The notes: generated by a model from the sequence alone, not told the origin. A stretch of DNA of 64,000 nt from Terriglobia bacterium (GCA_951813285.1 OX638355.1:2809136-2873135), one strand, 5' to 3'. Shown: positions 1 through 8,917, numbered from the stretch's first letter. Numbers and translations: made by a program.

Positions 1-1
1 T

Positions 2-628
2 GCCTCCGAACTTTTCCCGGAAGGCACCGTCATTGTCGGAACCGTGAAGAAACTGGAACATTTTGGAGCATTCGTCGAGCTCGAAACGGGTATCCAGGGG
101 TTGTTGCCGATCTCCGAGATTTCCTGGACCCGGCGATTGTCCCACGCGGACCAAGTTCTGAAGGTCAACGACGTCATCGACGCCGTGGTTACCAAGCTGG
201 ATCCTTCCAATCGGAAGATGTCCATGAGCCTTAAGCAGGTTACCGAGCATCCCTGGGAGGCTTTTGCCCGTACCACCCGTATAGATGCCGTTCTTCACGG
301 CCTTGTGACCCGTACGGCGGACTTTGGATTGTTTGTGGAAGTAGCCGAGGGTGTGGAAGGCCTGGTGCACGTTTCCGAGCTTCCGGACACGCCCGGGCGC
401 GCCTCCGTGTCCAACTACCAACCCGGGGAGGAGATTGTGGTGAAGATGCTGGGCATGGACCTCGACAACCGCAGGATTTCGCTCAGCGCCAAGGCGGTCA
501 GCGATGAGGAAGCCCGCAGCGATGTCCAGCAATACCTGGAGAATGCGTCCGGAACCGAGGCGACCGGACAGGCGCTCGGCGACAGCTTTCCCGAGGAACT
601 GCAGCAGGAATCCCGAAAGGCCGAGTAG
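2..628 (+). CDS. rpsA: 30S ribosomal protein S1, C-terminal part (5' end outside window)
   Basis: The reading frame is open from base 2, so the gene begins upstream; 208 codons are visible. Two S1 RNA-binding repeats can be read. The first starts at GTVKKLEHFGAFVELE and runs to the SMSLKQ strand. The second runs from GLVTRTADFGLFVEV to RRISLSAKA. An acidic, low-complexity tail follows. S1 binds mRNA on the small ribosomal subunit and helps translation initiation. The G-x-V-x(5)-GAFV pattern and tandem repeats are typical of S1; a shorter S1-domain protein cannot be excluded because the N-terminal repeats are not seen. It ends about 210 bp before the next gene. Confidence 0.85.
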   Translation, partial: ASELFPEGTVIVGTVKKLEHFGAFVELETGIQGLLPISEISWTRRLSHADQVLKVNDVIDAVVTKLDPSNRKMSMSLKQVTEHPWEAFARTTRIDAVLHGLVTRTADFGLFVEVAEGVEGLVHVSELPDTPGRASVSNYQPGEEIVVKMLGMDLDNRRISLSAKAVSDEEARSDVQQYLENASGTEATGQALGDSFPEELQQESRKAE

Positions 629-697
629 CCCTGGGGCCGAGTTGTCAGGCGCCGGTTTTCCCCCACTTCAATCCCACATTTTCCCCCTCGATCACGC

Positions 698-718
698 AGG
701 CTGCCGTCAAGGCAGCCT
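698..718 (+). terminator. Weak hairpin after rpsA
   Basis: An 8-bp perfect stem (AGGCTGCC / GGCAGCCT) with a 5-nt loop lies 70 bp after the S1 stop. Only a short T/C tail follows, so it is a weak candidate terminator or simply a hairpin. Confidence 0.35.
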
Positions 719-836
719 TCCATCCCAATGTCTGGCCGCTCCGATGCCGACATGAGCCTGGAAGCCGCCGGTCGCATGGCGAATCGGCGAAGCCGGACGC
801 CTCGCAATCGGCGAACGCCGGCAGAGGAGTTCCCCC

Positions 837-1910
837 ATGCGATCGATCTTTGACGGGCACCTGGACCTGGCCCTGTTCGCCTTGGCCCACAACCGGGACA
901 TGACCGAGCCCGCGGCGGTGAGCAACCGGCGCGAGCAGGGAATGACGGATGCCTTGGAACGCGGCCGGGGCGCCGTCAGCCTGCCCGACATGAGACGGGG
1001 AAGGATAGCGGTGTGCCAGTCCTCCCTGGCGGCGCGGGTCAACCGAGAGACCAGGCCCGCCAGCCGCCTCGATCTGGACTTCGGCACCCAGGCCATGGCC
1101 TGCGCCAACGCCCAGGGCCAGTTGGCCTACTACCGGGTGCTGGAGGAGATGGGTGAGGTCGGGCTGATACGTACCGGGAAGGACCTGGAGCGGATGTGGG
1201 GACGATGGGAGAGGAACTCCGGTGACGGCCATCCCGTGGGAATCATCGTCTCCATGGAGTGCGCCGATCCCATATTGGGACCCGATCAGTTGGAGTCCTG
1301 GTGGAACGGCGGTCTGCGTAGTGTATCGCTCACCCACTTCGGCCACGGCCAGTACGCGTCGGGCACCGGCGTTGAGGGGCCCCTCACCCCGCGAGGCCGG
1401 GAACTGCTGACCCGATTAGCCGAGGTCGGTATGACCCTGGACGTTTCCCACCTGGCGGAGGAGAGCTTCTACGACGCCCTGGACCATTTCCCAGGACCGG
1501 TGATCGCCAGCCACAACAACTGCCGGGCTCTGGTGCCCGGGGACCGGCAGCTATCCGACCACCAGATTCGGATGCTGTTGGACCGGTCTGCGGTGATCGG
1601 CTCGGTTCTGGACGCCTGGATGCTGGTTCCCGGTTGGGTTCACGGCAAATCTTCGCCGGAGAATGTCAGCCTGGCGGCCGTCGCCGACCACGTCGACCAT
1701 GTCTGCCAGTTGGCGGGAAACAGCCTCCACTCCGCCATCGGAAGCGACGTGGGAGGACTCAACCACATGCCTTCCGATTTTCAAACCATCGCCGATCTGC
1801 AAAAACTGGAGCCCATCCTGCTGGAACGGGGATATTCCGAAACCGACCTGGACAACATCTTCCACGCCAACTGGCTGCGGCACTTTCACCGCTGGCTCCC
1901 CGAGTCCTGA
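837..1910 (+). CDS. Peptidase M19 (membrane/renal dipeptidase family)
   Basis: A 357-aa zinc dipeptidase-type amidohydrolase. The binuclear metal ligands of the family can be placed: H8-x-D10 in FDGHLDLAL, E141 in SMECADP, H205 in DVSHLAEE and H226 in ASHNNCRAL. Length matches the family (about 320-400 aa). There is no signal peptide, so it is probably cytoplasmic, unlike the mammalian membrane enzyme. The ATG is preceded by GGCAGAGGAG at good spacing, which supports this start. M19 enzymes hydrolyse dipeptides, including D-amino-acid-containing ones; the substrate here cannot be told. It is convergent with the methyltransferase gene, with only 10 bp between stops. Confidence 0.88.
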   Translation: MRSIFDGHLDLALFALAHNRDMTEPAAVSNRREQGMTDALERGRGAVSLPDMRRGRIAVCQSSLAARVNRETRPASRLDLDFGTQAMACANAQGQLAYYRVLEEMGEVGLIRTGKDLERMWGRWERNSGDGHPVGIIVSMECADPILGPDQLESWWNGGLRSVSLTHFGHGQYASGTGVEGPLTPRGRELLTRLAEVGMTLDVSHLAEESFYDALDHFPGPVIASHNNCRALVPGDRQLSDHQIRMLLDRSAVIGSVLDAWMLVPGWVHGKSSPENVSLAAVADHVDHVCQLAGNSLHSAIGSDVGGLNHMPSDFQTIADLQKLEPILLERGYSETDLDNIFHANWLRHFHRWLPES

Positions 1911-1920
1911 TTCCCATACC

Positions 1921-2610
1921 TTACCTTGCCTCCCGCTGGATGCCGATGTGGGTCCTTCCCGTCCGGAAGACCCGGGCGCCGGCCAACTGGGAGCGGCGCA
2001 GCAGGCTCTCAAGCTCGGCACGGGTGTAGGCAGCCTGCAGGGAGTCCCGGTAGAGCTGGCTCATCACCCCGGAATAATGGCGCCCGAACCAGAGGGCATG
2101 CAAGGGGAACTCAAGGCGGGAGGGTCTTCTCAGGTCTCGCAGCAGGATGGCGCCCCCGGGCCTGACAAGCCGGGAGATTTCGTTGAGCAGCGCCAGGGGG
2201 TCGGGCAGGTGGTGCAGCAGGGAATTGCAGAGCACCAGGTCGAAGCTCCGCTCGGAAAGAGGCAGGGACTTGCCGTCGCCCACCCGGAAGTCTAGCCGGT
2301 CCGCCACTCCGGCTTCCTGGGCGGCTTCCCGGGCCATCTGCAGCATGGGTTCCGAAAGGTCCACCCCTGTCAGGCGGAGTCCGGGGACTCTGGCGGCCAG
2401 CATGATGGGAATGACCCCGGGTCCGGTGCCGATATCCAGGGCGTGGCCCTCGGCGACCCCCAGACTCAGGGCGTGCTCCACGAAGGTCCGGTCAATCCGT
2501 TCCAGATAGGCTTGAGAGGCCGCAGCGCTGTAAGCCTCGACCCCGTCAAGGTCGTCCATGACTTCCGGCTCAGGGATTCGCTCCAGGTGGAACCAGGACT
2601 GTAGGGGCAT
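1921..2610 (-). CDS. Class I SAM-dependent methyltransferase
   Basis: A 229-aa soluble protein. Residues 59-65 (DIGTGPG) form the SAM-binding motif I, followed by an acidic strand-2 residue (GVDLSEPML). The motif FDLVLCNSLLHHLPDP is the motif IV region of UbiE/type-11 methyltransferases, and the GGAILLRDL strand is post-motif III. The fold family is clear but the substrate is not; small-molecule O- or C-methylation is most likely. Convergent with the M19 gene and possibly co-transcribed with the minus-strand genes upstream of it (zincin, lpxD). Confidence 0.85.
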   Translation of the reverse strand: MPLQSWFHLERIPEPEVMDDLDGVEAYSAAASQAYLERIDRTFVEHALSLGVAEGHALDIGTGPGVIPIMLAARVPGLRLTGVDLSEPMLQMAREAAQEAGVADRLDFRVGDGKSLPLSERSFDLVLCNSLLHHLPDPLALLNEISRLVRPGGAILLRDLRRPSRLEFPLHALWFGRHYSGVMSQLYRDSLQAAYTRAELESLLRRSQLAGARVFRTGRTHIGIQREAR

Positions 2611-2646
2611 GGTCGCTTGCTGTCCGCGGCCCTACCGAGCTGTTGC

Positions 2647-3000
2647 TCAGTAACCGAGGGCTCTCAGGTCTTCCTCGGAAAGACCGAAGTAGTGGCCGAT
2701 TTCGTGCTTCAGGGTCTTCTCGATCTGACGCCGCAGGTCGGCGTCTCCGTAACTGACTGCTTCGATGTTCTTCTGGTAGAGAAAGACCTGCTGGGGAAAG
2801 GTGGCGCCGGCAAAGACGGATTGACGGGTCTTCGGGATGCCGCGGAACAGTCCCAGCAGCAATCCGGGGAATTGCCGTTGCAACTCCGGCTCGGGGTAGT
2901 CCTGGACGATGACGGCAAGATTGTCCAGACGGGACTGGAAGAACTGGGGCAAGCCTTCCAGGACCTCATCCACGATTTGCGAGAACCGGACGGAATCCAT
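2647..3000 (-). CDS. Small zincin-like metallopeptidase-domain protein
   Basis: A 117-aa protein with an HEIGH zinc-binding helix (HExxH at residues 99-103) near the C-terminus, followed by the FGLSEEDLRALGY tail. This layout matches the family of short bacterial 'metallopeptidase family' proteins (zincin_1/DUF1025 type), which are about 115-130 aa. Residues DEVLEGLPQFFQSRLDN and the acidic central segment are also typical. Whether it has peptidase activity is unknown. It lies 36 bp from the methyltransferase and 50 bp from lpxD on the same strand, so a short operon is plausible. Confidence 0.8.
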   Translation of the reverse strand: MDSVRFSQIVDEVLEGLPQFFQSRLDNLAVIVQDYPEPELQRQFPGLLLGLFRGIPKTRQSVFAGATFPQQVFLYQKNIEAVSYGDADLRRQIEKTLKHEIGHYFGLSEEDLRALGY

Positions 3001-3049
3001 TCCCCTTCCTCAGCCCGGCAGCCGTTCCTCCTGCCTGCCGGGGATACTC

Positions 3050-4099
3050 TCACTGGCCCGATTTCTCGTTTTCCCGCAGGAGTCGATCGAGTCGCTTCTT
3101 CAACCGCTTCAACTCGGAACGCATCTGGGGGAGTCGGGGGAGGAGAGCCAGAATACGCTTGTATTCCCGCAGGGGACGGGCGGGCGTTCCCCAATAGACC
3201 TGGTTGCCCGGCAGGATCTTTCCGGGCAGGACCCCGGCCTGCCCTCCGATGACGGCGCCCTCTTTAACCCGAATATGCTCCCCGAACCCGGCCTGGCCGG
3301 CGATCACCACCCGGTCTTCAATAACGGCGCTGCCCGAGATGCCGGTCTGAGAGGCGATGATCACCTCCGAACCGATCTGGGTGTTGTGGGCGATCTGGAC
3401 CAGATTGTCGATTTTGCTGCCCCGGCCGATTCGAGTCATGCCCAGCGAGCCCCGATCCACCGTGGTGTTGGCCCCGATCTCCACATCGTCCTCGATCACG
3501 ATCCCGCCCACTTGAGGAAACTTGACCTGGGAGGTCCCATCGAACACGTAGCCGAATCCGTCGGCCCCCAGCACCACGCCGGCATGCAGTGTCACCCGGC
3601 AACCCAGTTCCGTCCCCGGATAGAGGACCACCCGGGGATGGAGAATGCAGTCGCTGCCGATGCGGCAGCGCTCTCCCACCACCACCCCCGCGTGCAGAAT
3701 GCACCGGTCGCCCACCCTGGCGCCGGCCCCCACCACCACGTGAGACCCCAGGTCCACCTGCTGCCCGAGAACCGCCTCGGGGGAGACCACCGCGGAAGGG
3801 TCGCGCACTCCCCGTCCGGCCGGGCGGGGATGGAGCAGGGAGGCCGCTCGGGAAAAGTCCAGCTTGGGCCGCTCGGAGACGATGGTGTTCCACCCGGACC
3901 TGTGGATGTCGGCGGTGGTGATGATGCAGCCGGCCGTCAGCTCATCGGGCAGGCGATCGGCCCTGGCCGAGCCCCCGCAGTAGATCAGTGAGCCCCGGTC
4001 GGCTTCATCCCAGTTGGAGATTCGCTGGAGTTGCAGGGAACCGTCCCCGTGGAAGGGACATTGGAGATACCGGGCGATTTCGGCAATGGAGGCACCCAT
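3050..4099 (-). CDS. lpxD: UDP-3-O-acylglucosamine N-acyltransferase
   Basis: A 349-aa acyltransferase of lipid A synthesis that transfers a 3-hydroxyacyl chain to the 2-amino group of UDP-3-O-acyl-glucosamine. The N-terminal uridine-binding domain (about residues 1-100) is followed by many imperfect left-handed beta-helix hexapeptides (for example [17 protein letters not shown]). The catalytic-histidine region [11 protein letters not shown] and the DGFGYVFDG loop characteristic of LpxD are present. A C-terminal helix rich in Arg/Lys ends the protein. Its presence argues for an LPS-bearing outer membrane. It is divergent from mutY, with about 100 bp between starts. Confidence 0.93.
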   Translation of the reverse strand: MGASIAEIARYLQCPFHGDGSLQLQRISNWDEADRGSLIYCGGSARADRLPDELTAGCIITTADIHRSGWNTIVSERPKLDFSRAASLLHPRPAGRGVRDPSAVVSPEAVLGQQVDLGSHVVVGAGARVGDRCILHAGVVVGERCRIGSDCILHPRVVLYPGTELGCRVTLHAGVVLGADGFGYVFDGTSQVKFPQVGGIVIEDDVEIGANTTVDRGSLGMTRIGRGSKIDNLVQIAHNTQIGSEVIIASQTGISGSAVIEDRVVIAGQAGFGEHIRVKEGAVIGGQAGVLPGKILPGNQVYWGTPARPLREYKRILALLPRLPQMRSELKRLKKRLDRLLRENEKSGQ

Positions 4100-4199
4100 G
4101 CCCTTCTATCTAGCAACTTTCCGGTGGCCTGTCCATGGAAATGTCGCGGTTGTGGTTGAAGGCCTTGACAGCCGGGGATTGATGGAAGATCCTGCTGGC

Positions 4200-5411
4200 A
4201 TGTCGAAGCCGGCCGCGACCGAGGCGGTCTATCTCCCTCCAGCCGAAATCCGGCGACTGCAGACCCGGCTGCTCGCCTGGTATCGGCAGAACCACCGCCA
4301 ACTTCCCTGGCGTGAATCGCGCGACTTCTACCCCGTCTGGGTCTCTGAAGTGATGCTCCAGCAGACCCAGGTTCAAACCGTCGTTCCCTATTTTCTGCGG
4401 TTCATGAAGGCTTTCCCCACCCTCGAGGATCTGGCCGGCGCCGACACCCAGGATCTGCTTCGAAGCTGGGCCGGCCTGGGTTATTACTCCCGCGCCAGGA
4501 ACCTCCGGAAGGCGGCCCGGATGCTGGTGAAAGAGCATGGAGGGGAGTTCCCAAGGAGCTATCGGGAAGCCTTGAGGCTGCCCGGAATCGGGCGCTACAC
4601 GGCCGCCGCCATCCTCAGCATTGCTTTCGATCAGCCGCTGCCGGCCCTGGACGGCAACGTGGTGCGGGTTCTGAGCCGACTGCTCTGCATGAGGGGTGAC
4701 CCCGCCAAGTCGCCGGTGCAGGGAATGCTGGCTGCTGCCGGACAACAGCTGCTTCCCGTCCACAGGCCAGGGGATTTCAACCAGGCCCTGATGGAGCTGG
4801 GGGCCACGGTCTGCCTGCCGCGCAACCCACGCTGCCTCCTGTGCCCTTGGTCGTCCCATTGCGAGGCCCTGAAATCGGGCCTGCAGGAACGGTTGCCGGA
4901 AAAAGGCAAGCGGTCGGAAATGATTTCGAGCCGTCAAGCCGCGGCGGTGATCCGGCATCGGGGTCGATTCCTGATTCGCAGACGGTCCGGCTCGCGGTTG
5001 CTGCAGGACCTGTGGGAGTTTCCCGGGGGAGAATTCAGTCGGTCCGACCTCGCCGACTCCCTGGTGAAACGGATACAGGGCGATCTCGACTTGAGCGTTC
5101 GGTTAGGCTCCCCTCTGACCACCATCAAGCACGCCGTCACCAATCGGAGAATCACCCTGACGGTGTATGAGGCCAGTCTGAAACCCCCACTGCCACCGAC
5201 GCTTTCGATCCCGGAGGCACGCTGGATTTGGCTGAGCCAGGCCGGCCGTTATCCTCTGACCGCCGCCGCTTCCCGGATCGTTCAGGCGCTCATGGCAGAG
5301 TACTCGCGCGGCCGCGGCCGGGCTAATAGCGGCGGAACGCGGCCGGGGCTGCCGGCCCCATCAAAAACCTTGACAATCGCCGGGGCCGGGGGCAAGACTA
5401 GGGTGCATTGA
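4200..5411 (+). CDS. mutY: A/G-specific adenine glycosylase
   Basis: A 403-aa base-excision repair enzyme that removes adenine mispaired with 8-oxoguanine. The catalytic Glu is in SEVMLQQTQV. The helix-hairpin-helix LPGIGRYTAAAI is followed by the catalytic Asp in LDGNVVRVL. The iron-sulfur cluster motif C-x6-C-x2-C-x5-C is intact (CLPRNPRCLLCPWSSHC). A C-terminal Nudix-like 8-oxoG recognition domain begins near RQAAAVIRHRG and contains LWEFPGGEF. The start at 4200 was preferred over upstream in-frame codons because those would overlap the divergent lpxD gene and add residues with no family match. Confidence 0.93.
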   Translation: MSKPAATEAVYLPPAEIRRLQTRLLAWYRQNHRQLPWRESRDFYPVWVSEVMLQQTQVQTVVPYFLRFMKAFPTLEDLAGADTQDLLRSWAGLGYYSRARNLRKAARMLVKEHGGEFPRSYREALRLPGIGRYTAAAILSIAFDQPLPALDGNVVRVLSRLLCMRGDPAKSPVQGMLAAAGQQLLPVHRPGDFNQALMELGATVCLPRNPRCLLCPWSSHCEALKSGLQERLPEKGKRSEMISSRQAAAVIRHRGRFLIRRRSGSRLLQDLWEFPGGEFSRSDLADSLVKRIQGDLDLSVRLGSPLTTIKHAVTNRRITLTVYEASLKPPLPPTLSIPEARWIWLSQAGRYPLTAAASRIVQALMAEYSRGRGRANSGGTRPGLPAPSKTLTIAGAGGKTRVH

Positions 5412-5443
5412 CGCAACGATCTCAGGAAGGAGCAGGCGAAACG

Positions 5444-5773
5444 ATGAGTGGAAACGTAGTGGAATTTACCGATGGGAATTTTGACGCGGAGGCCCTGCAA
5501 GCCGACCAGCCGGTGCTGGTGGATTTCTGGGCTCCCTGGTGCGGTCCCTGCCGGATGGTGGGTCCCATCATCGAGGAACTGGCAGGCGCCTACGCCGGGA
5601 AGGTGAAGGTTGGAAAGCTCAACACCGATCACAACCCGGCGGTGGCCTCCAAGTACGGTATTCGCAGCATCCCTACGATCCTGCTTCTCAAGGATGGGCA
5701 GGTGGTCGGCAACCTGCTGGGTGCCATGCCAAAGTCGGAATTCCAAAAGATGATCGACCCGCACCTGCAATAG
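5444..5773 (+). CDS. trxA: Thioredoxin
   Basis: A 109-aa dithiol-disulfide oxidoreductase. The WCGPC active site lies in VDFWAPWCGPCRMVGP, with the cis-proline loop RSIPTILLLKDG further on. Length is that of canonical thioredoxin 1. The ATG at 5444 is preceded by AGGAAGGAG 11 bases upstream, so this start is preferred over the earlier in-frame TTG/GTG-type codon. A TTGACA hexamer lies at 5370-5375, but no convincing -10 follows at the right spacing. Confidence 0.95.
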   Translation: MSGNVVEFTDGNFDAEALQADQPVLVDFWAPWCGPCRMVGPIIEELAGAYAGKVKVGKLNTDHNPAVASKYGIRSIPTILLLKDGQVVGNLLGAMPKSEFQKMIDPHLQ

Positions 5774-5779
5774 GCCCAG

Positions 5780-6052
5780 GTGCAGGCGGTCGGTCAGCAA
5801 CCGCCAGGTCTCCGGCCGCGGGACTGGTGTCCAGCCTCACAGTCCCGGATACCGGCAGTCACTTCTTTGAATTCCCTCCCTCCAGATCTCCCGGAAAAGG
5901 AAACTTCCAGGGACCGCCTGCCAACGCTTCCCAGCCGGCAAAAGGACCCCAGCCAGTACTGTCCTCAGTGCGGTCTGGAATTGCAACCCGACCACTGCAA
6001 GCTGCGGTGCCCCCAATGCGGCTACTACATGTCCTGCTCGGACTACTACTAG
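5780..6052 (+). CDS. Short zinc-ribbon protein
   Basis: The C-terminal 35 residues carry two CPQCG knuckles (CPQCGLEL and CPQCGYYMSC), the pattern of a small treble-clef/zinc-ribbon protein. The rest is low in recognisable structure, and the GTG at 5780 may not be the true start; a TTG near 5867 would give a protein of about 60 aa closer to the conserved part. Such small zinc ribbons are found next to core genes in many bacteria; the function is unknown. It sits directly after trxA and 38 bp before the glycosyltransferase gene. Confidence 0.6.
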   Translation: MQAVGQQPPGLRPRDWCPASQSRIPAVTSLNSLPPDLPEKETSRDRLPTLPSRQKDPSQYCPQCGLELQPDHCKLRCPQCGYYMSCSDYY

Positions 6053-6089
6053 TCTGGCCACCGCCCGTCAAAGTTTCTTTTCAGTCAAC

Positions 6090-7733
6090 GTGTTCAGTCG
6101 AATTCAACCCAGCCGCCTGCTTTTGATTCTCGCATTCGTCTGGGTCCAGTTCTTCCTGGACCTGGGCGGTCTGGGGCTGGTGGGTCCGGATGAGCCCCGC
6201 TACGCCCAGGTCGCCAGGGAAATGCTGGTTTCGGGCGACTTTGTGACCCCTCGCTACTTCGGAGAGCCCTGGCTGGAAAAGCCGGTCCTCTATTACTGGC
6301 TGGCGTCGGCGGCCTATTGGCTTTTCGGAATCAACGAGTTCTCGGCCCGGCTGCCTTCGGCGCTGGCTGCCGTCCTGGGAGTGTTTTGCGTCTATTTTGT
6401 GGGCAGGCAGCGGGAGGGCCCCGCGGAAGGGCTGTTCTCCTGTCTCATTCTGGCCGCCTCGATTCTCTATTTCTCCCTGGCCCGGGCCGCGTCCACGGAT
6501 ATGGTCTTTTCGGCGGCCATGGCGGTGGCCTGGACCGCCTTGTTCTTCCTGTTGTTTGGCGGAAAGGGGCTTTTGAGGGATTCAGGCGCTTCCGGCTCTC
6601 CGCTGGGGTTGCTGCTGATCTTTTATGCCTTCCTGGGACTGGCGACTCTGGCCAAGGGCCCGGCCGGCTTTGTTCTGCCCCTGGTCAGCCTGGCTGTTTT
6701 TCTGGTCCTCACCGGCCGAATGAAGCTGGCGGCCAGTTTCAGACCCCTTACCGGAGTCCTGGTGTTGCTGGCGGTCGTCCTGCCCTGGTACGGATTGTGC
6801 ACCTTGGCCAACGGCTGGGGATTCGTGGAAGAATTCCTGATCCGCCACAATCTGGAACGGTTTCTCACCGACCGCTACGAGCATCCCCAGCCCTTCTGGT
6901 TTTTTCCGGCTGTTGCCCTGATCGGCTTTTTCCCCTGGAGCCTGCAACTGATTCCGTCGGCTCGGAGTCTGTTTCGACACGGGGACCGCTGGCGTTCACT
7001 CGCCGCCTCCCAGGATCTCTTCTTGTGGCTGTGGCTGTTGACGCCGCTGGTGGTCTTCTCCCTTTCCCGATCCAAATTGCCGGGATACCTGCTGCCGGCG
7101 GCCCCCGCCATCGCCCTGCTGATCGGCCGCCAGGTCCGGCTCTGGCTGAAGCCGGAGCCGGAAGGCGCTCGGCCCCCCTGGTTCAAGGACTTCTTCGTCT
7201 TCCAGGCTCTCTGCCTGATGCTGGCGGGCCTGGCGCTGCCCTTTTACGCCAGCCGGCTGAACCTGCCGGTGGAGTCGCTGGCGGGAGTTGCCTCCGGGCT
7301 GCTGGCGGGCACGGGTGCGCTTGCCCTGCTGCTCTACTGGCGCCGCCGGCGAACGGCTTCGGTGGCTTGTTACCTGGCGGCAGTTGCCCTGGCGGTGGTT
7401 CTGGTGACAGGGGGAGTTTTCCCGCGGGTGGATGCCGCCGAGTCCTCCCGGCAATTGGCGGCCTTCCTCCAGGAAGAGGAGGGATTCGTGGATCAACCCC
7501 TCTTCGTCTATGGGATCTCGCGCAATGTGGCCTACGGGCTGGGCTTCTACCTGAACAGTCCCGCCCGGATCGTCTATTCCGAAGGCGACGTGCACTATCC
7601 GAGGGGCAAGGAAGCCTTCTTTGTGACGTCGCCTGACTTCAAGGCCGAGGGATACTTCGCCCGAAACCAGGTCGAAGGACGCACGGAGTACCCGTCCCGC
7701 AGCATTCTGAGAATCCGGCACAAGCCGGAATGA
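6090..7733 (+). CDS. Glycosyltransferase family 39 / ArnT-like membrane protein
   Basis: A 547-aa integral membrane protein with about 11-12 hydrophobic segments. The first extracytoplasmic loop contains the DEPRYAQVAREML signature of ArnT/PMT-type (GT-C) enzymes, whose acidic residue binds the lipid-phosphate sugar donor. The motif WLEKPVLYYWL follows, also typical of ArnT. These enzymes move a sugar from a polyprenyl-phosphate carrier to a periplasmic acceptor such as lipid A or a glycan. The acceptor cannot be inferred from context. The C-terminal soluble part (about residues 450-547) is short. It is followed by the Phd-type antitoxin ORF after 10 bp. Confidence 0.85.
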   Translation: MFSRIQPSRLLLILAFVWVQFFLDLGGLGLVGPDEPRYAQVAREMLVSGDFVTPRYFGEPWLEKPVLYYWLASAAYWLFGINEFSARLPSALAAVLGVFCVYFVGRQREGPAEGLFSCLILAASILYFSLARAASTDMVFSAAMAVAWTALFFLLFGGKGLLRDSGASGSPLGLLLIFYAFLGLATLAKGPAGFVLPLVSLAVFLVLTGRMKLAASFRPLTGVLVLLAVVLPWYGLCTLANGWGFVEEFLIRHNLERFLTDRYEHPQPFWFFPAVALIGFFPWSLQLIPSARSLFRHGDRWRSLAASQDLFLWLWLLTPLVVFSLSRSKLPGYLLPAAPAIALLIGRQVRLWLKPEPEGARPPWFKDFFVFQALCLMLAGLALPFYASRLNLPVESLAGVASGLLAGTGALALLLYWRRRRTASVACYLAAVALAVVLVTGGVFPRVDAAESSRQLAAFLQEEEGFVDQPLFVYGISRNVAYGLGFYLNSPARIVYSEGDVHYPRGKEAFFVTSPDFKAEGYFARNQVEGRTEYPSRSILRIRHKPE

Positions 7734-7743
7734 GGGCGACGAA

Positions 7744-8046
7744 ATGATCACGGAACCTGAAGCCACTGAGATTAGTGTTTCCTCGGCTCGTCGGAAGTTT
7801 TCCAAGATCATCGACGCCGTCCGTGTCGCGGGAGAACGCATTCTCGTCACGCAGCACGGACGACCCGCAGCCGCTGTCATCGGCGTTGAAGACCTCGAGT
7901 TGCTGCAACGTCTCGAGGATTGCATGGATGTGGCTGAGGCGCGCCGCCGAATGAAAGAGCCGGCTGACAAGGTTAGCTTGGAAGACTTGCGAAGCGGATC
8001 ATACCTGGAAGACAAGTCAACTCAGCGAAGACAAAAAGTTTGGTAG
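7744..8046 (+). CDS. Phd/YefM-family antitoxin
   Basis: A 100-aa protein with the Phd/YefM N-terminal fold: ISVSSARRKFSKIIDAV, then GERILVTQHGRPAAAVIGVEDLELLQRLED. This domain dimerises and binds DNA; the C-terminal tail normally neutralises a toxin (RelE, Doc or VapC). No toxin gene lies beside it: the next ORF (8077-8337) is another antitoxin-like protein. It is therefore an orphan antitoxin or a transcriptional regulator. It follows the glycosyltransferase after 10 bp, so it could be carried on that transcript. Confidence 0.82.
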   Translation: MITEPEATEISVSSARRKFSKIIDAVRVAGERILVTQHGRPAAAVIGVEDLELLQRLEDCMDVAEARRRMKEPADKVSLEDLRSGSYLEDKSTQRRQKVW

Positions 8047-8076
8047 AATCAGGTTGAATCCACTGAAGAGTACGAA

Positions 8077-8337
8077 ATGGCCGAGGAAATCATATTTTCC
8101 GTTCAGGAATCGCCGGAGGGCGGTTACGAAGCCAGAGCACTGTCTGCCCCAATATTCACTGAGGCAGACACCCTAAAGGAGCTACGCTCGGCTGTACGGG
8201 ATGCGACCGAGTGCCATTTTGAGAAAGGGGAATGTCCCAAGCTGAATCTTCTTATCGCTCCTCCGCACCGCTGCTCGCCGCTTCACTCGCCCTTGACCGA
8301 AACTTCCCCGGCTGTTCCAGGTCCCCGGGAGTATTGA
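8077..8337 (+). CDS. HicB-like antitoxin-type protein, C-terminus probably aberrant
   Basis: Residues 1-60 (EIIFSVQESPEGGYEARAL, then IFTEADTLKELRSAVRDA) match the short HicB-like family often annotated as '2-oxoisovalerate dehydrogenase E1-like', a ferredoxin-like antitoxin fold of about 65-75 aa. After ECPKLNLL the family similarity stops and about 20 unrelated residues follow, overlapping the 3' end of mobA by 86 bp on the opposite strand. The expected HicA partner is absent. The most likely explanation is truncation of a HicB-HicA pair at the mobA junction. Confidence 0.6.
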   Translation: MAEEIIFSVQESPEGGYEARALSAPIFTEADTLKELRSAVRDATECHFEKGECPKLNLLIAPPHRCSPLHSPLTETSPAVPGPREY

Positions 8338-8917
8338 GGTTGGCGAAGATCCGGCGGTCAAGTCCCAGTCCCTGCAGATCGGCCTCCGTCAGGTAGTGGG
8401 TCCTCAACCCGGGGAACAGGTCGGAGAGCTTGAACCTCCGGCGCTCGTAGTTGGCTTTGACGGCCGGAAGACAGGAGCGATTGTAGACGGCGCACAGAGG
8501 TTCCAGGCTGCCGTCGACCAGGCGCATCAGGACGGCGTCGGCCAGCGGGGACCGTTCCAGCAGCAGCTTCAGGAAGGTCCCCTGCATCAGGGGCATGTCG
8601 CAGGCCAGAAAGAGGTTGACGTCCGTTCCCGAACGCTCCAGGCCCGTGTAGAGGGCGCTGAGGGGCCCCCTGGAAGGCACCAGGTCGGGCACCGCGGGAA
8701 CGCCCAGGAACCCGTATCTTTCCGCAGGCCCGAGGATCACGACCCGATCGGTCAATGCGCTCAGGAGGTCCACGGCGGTCTGGATGAGCGGACGCCCCCC
8801 GATCTCGAGCAGGGCCTTGTCCCGCCCCATCCGGGTGCTTTGGCCTCCCGCCAGGACATACCCGGTGAAGGGAAACGCGGTTACCGCGGTTTCCGATCGG
8901 CCCCGTTGCTGATTCAT
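8252..8917 (-). CDS. mobA: Molybdenum cofactor guanylyltransferase
   Basis: A 221-aa nucleotidyltransferase that links GMP to molybdopterin. The N-terminal GTP-binding signature is AGGQSTRMGRDKALLEIGG. LACDMPLMQ carries the metal-binding Asp, and SLEPLCAVYN is typical of MobA. Length is close to the usual 190-220 aa. The extra N-terminal 18 residues (MNQQRGRSETAV) may not be translated. No other molybdenum-cofactor gene is in the window. Its 3' end overlaps the aberrant tail of the HicB-like ORF. Confidence 0.88.
   Translation of the reverse strand: MNQQRGRSETAVTAFPFTGYVLAGGQSTRMGRDKALLEIGGRPLIQTAVDLLSALTDRVVILGPAERYGFLGVPAVPDLVPSRGPLSALYTGLERSGTDVNLFLACDMPLMQGTFLKLLLERSPLADAVLMRLVDGSLEPLCAVYNRSCLPAVKANYERRRFKLSDLFPGLRTHYLTEADLQGLGLDRRIFANLNTPGDLEQPGKFRSRASEAASSGAEER

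Noticed and set aside
1510-1525. CACAACAACTGCCGGG as possible DGR template repeat
   Set aside because: It is coding sequence of the M19 peptidase (ASHNNCRAL), with a conserved metal-ligand His; it does not match the rest of the variable region.
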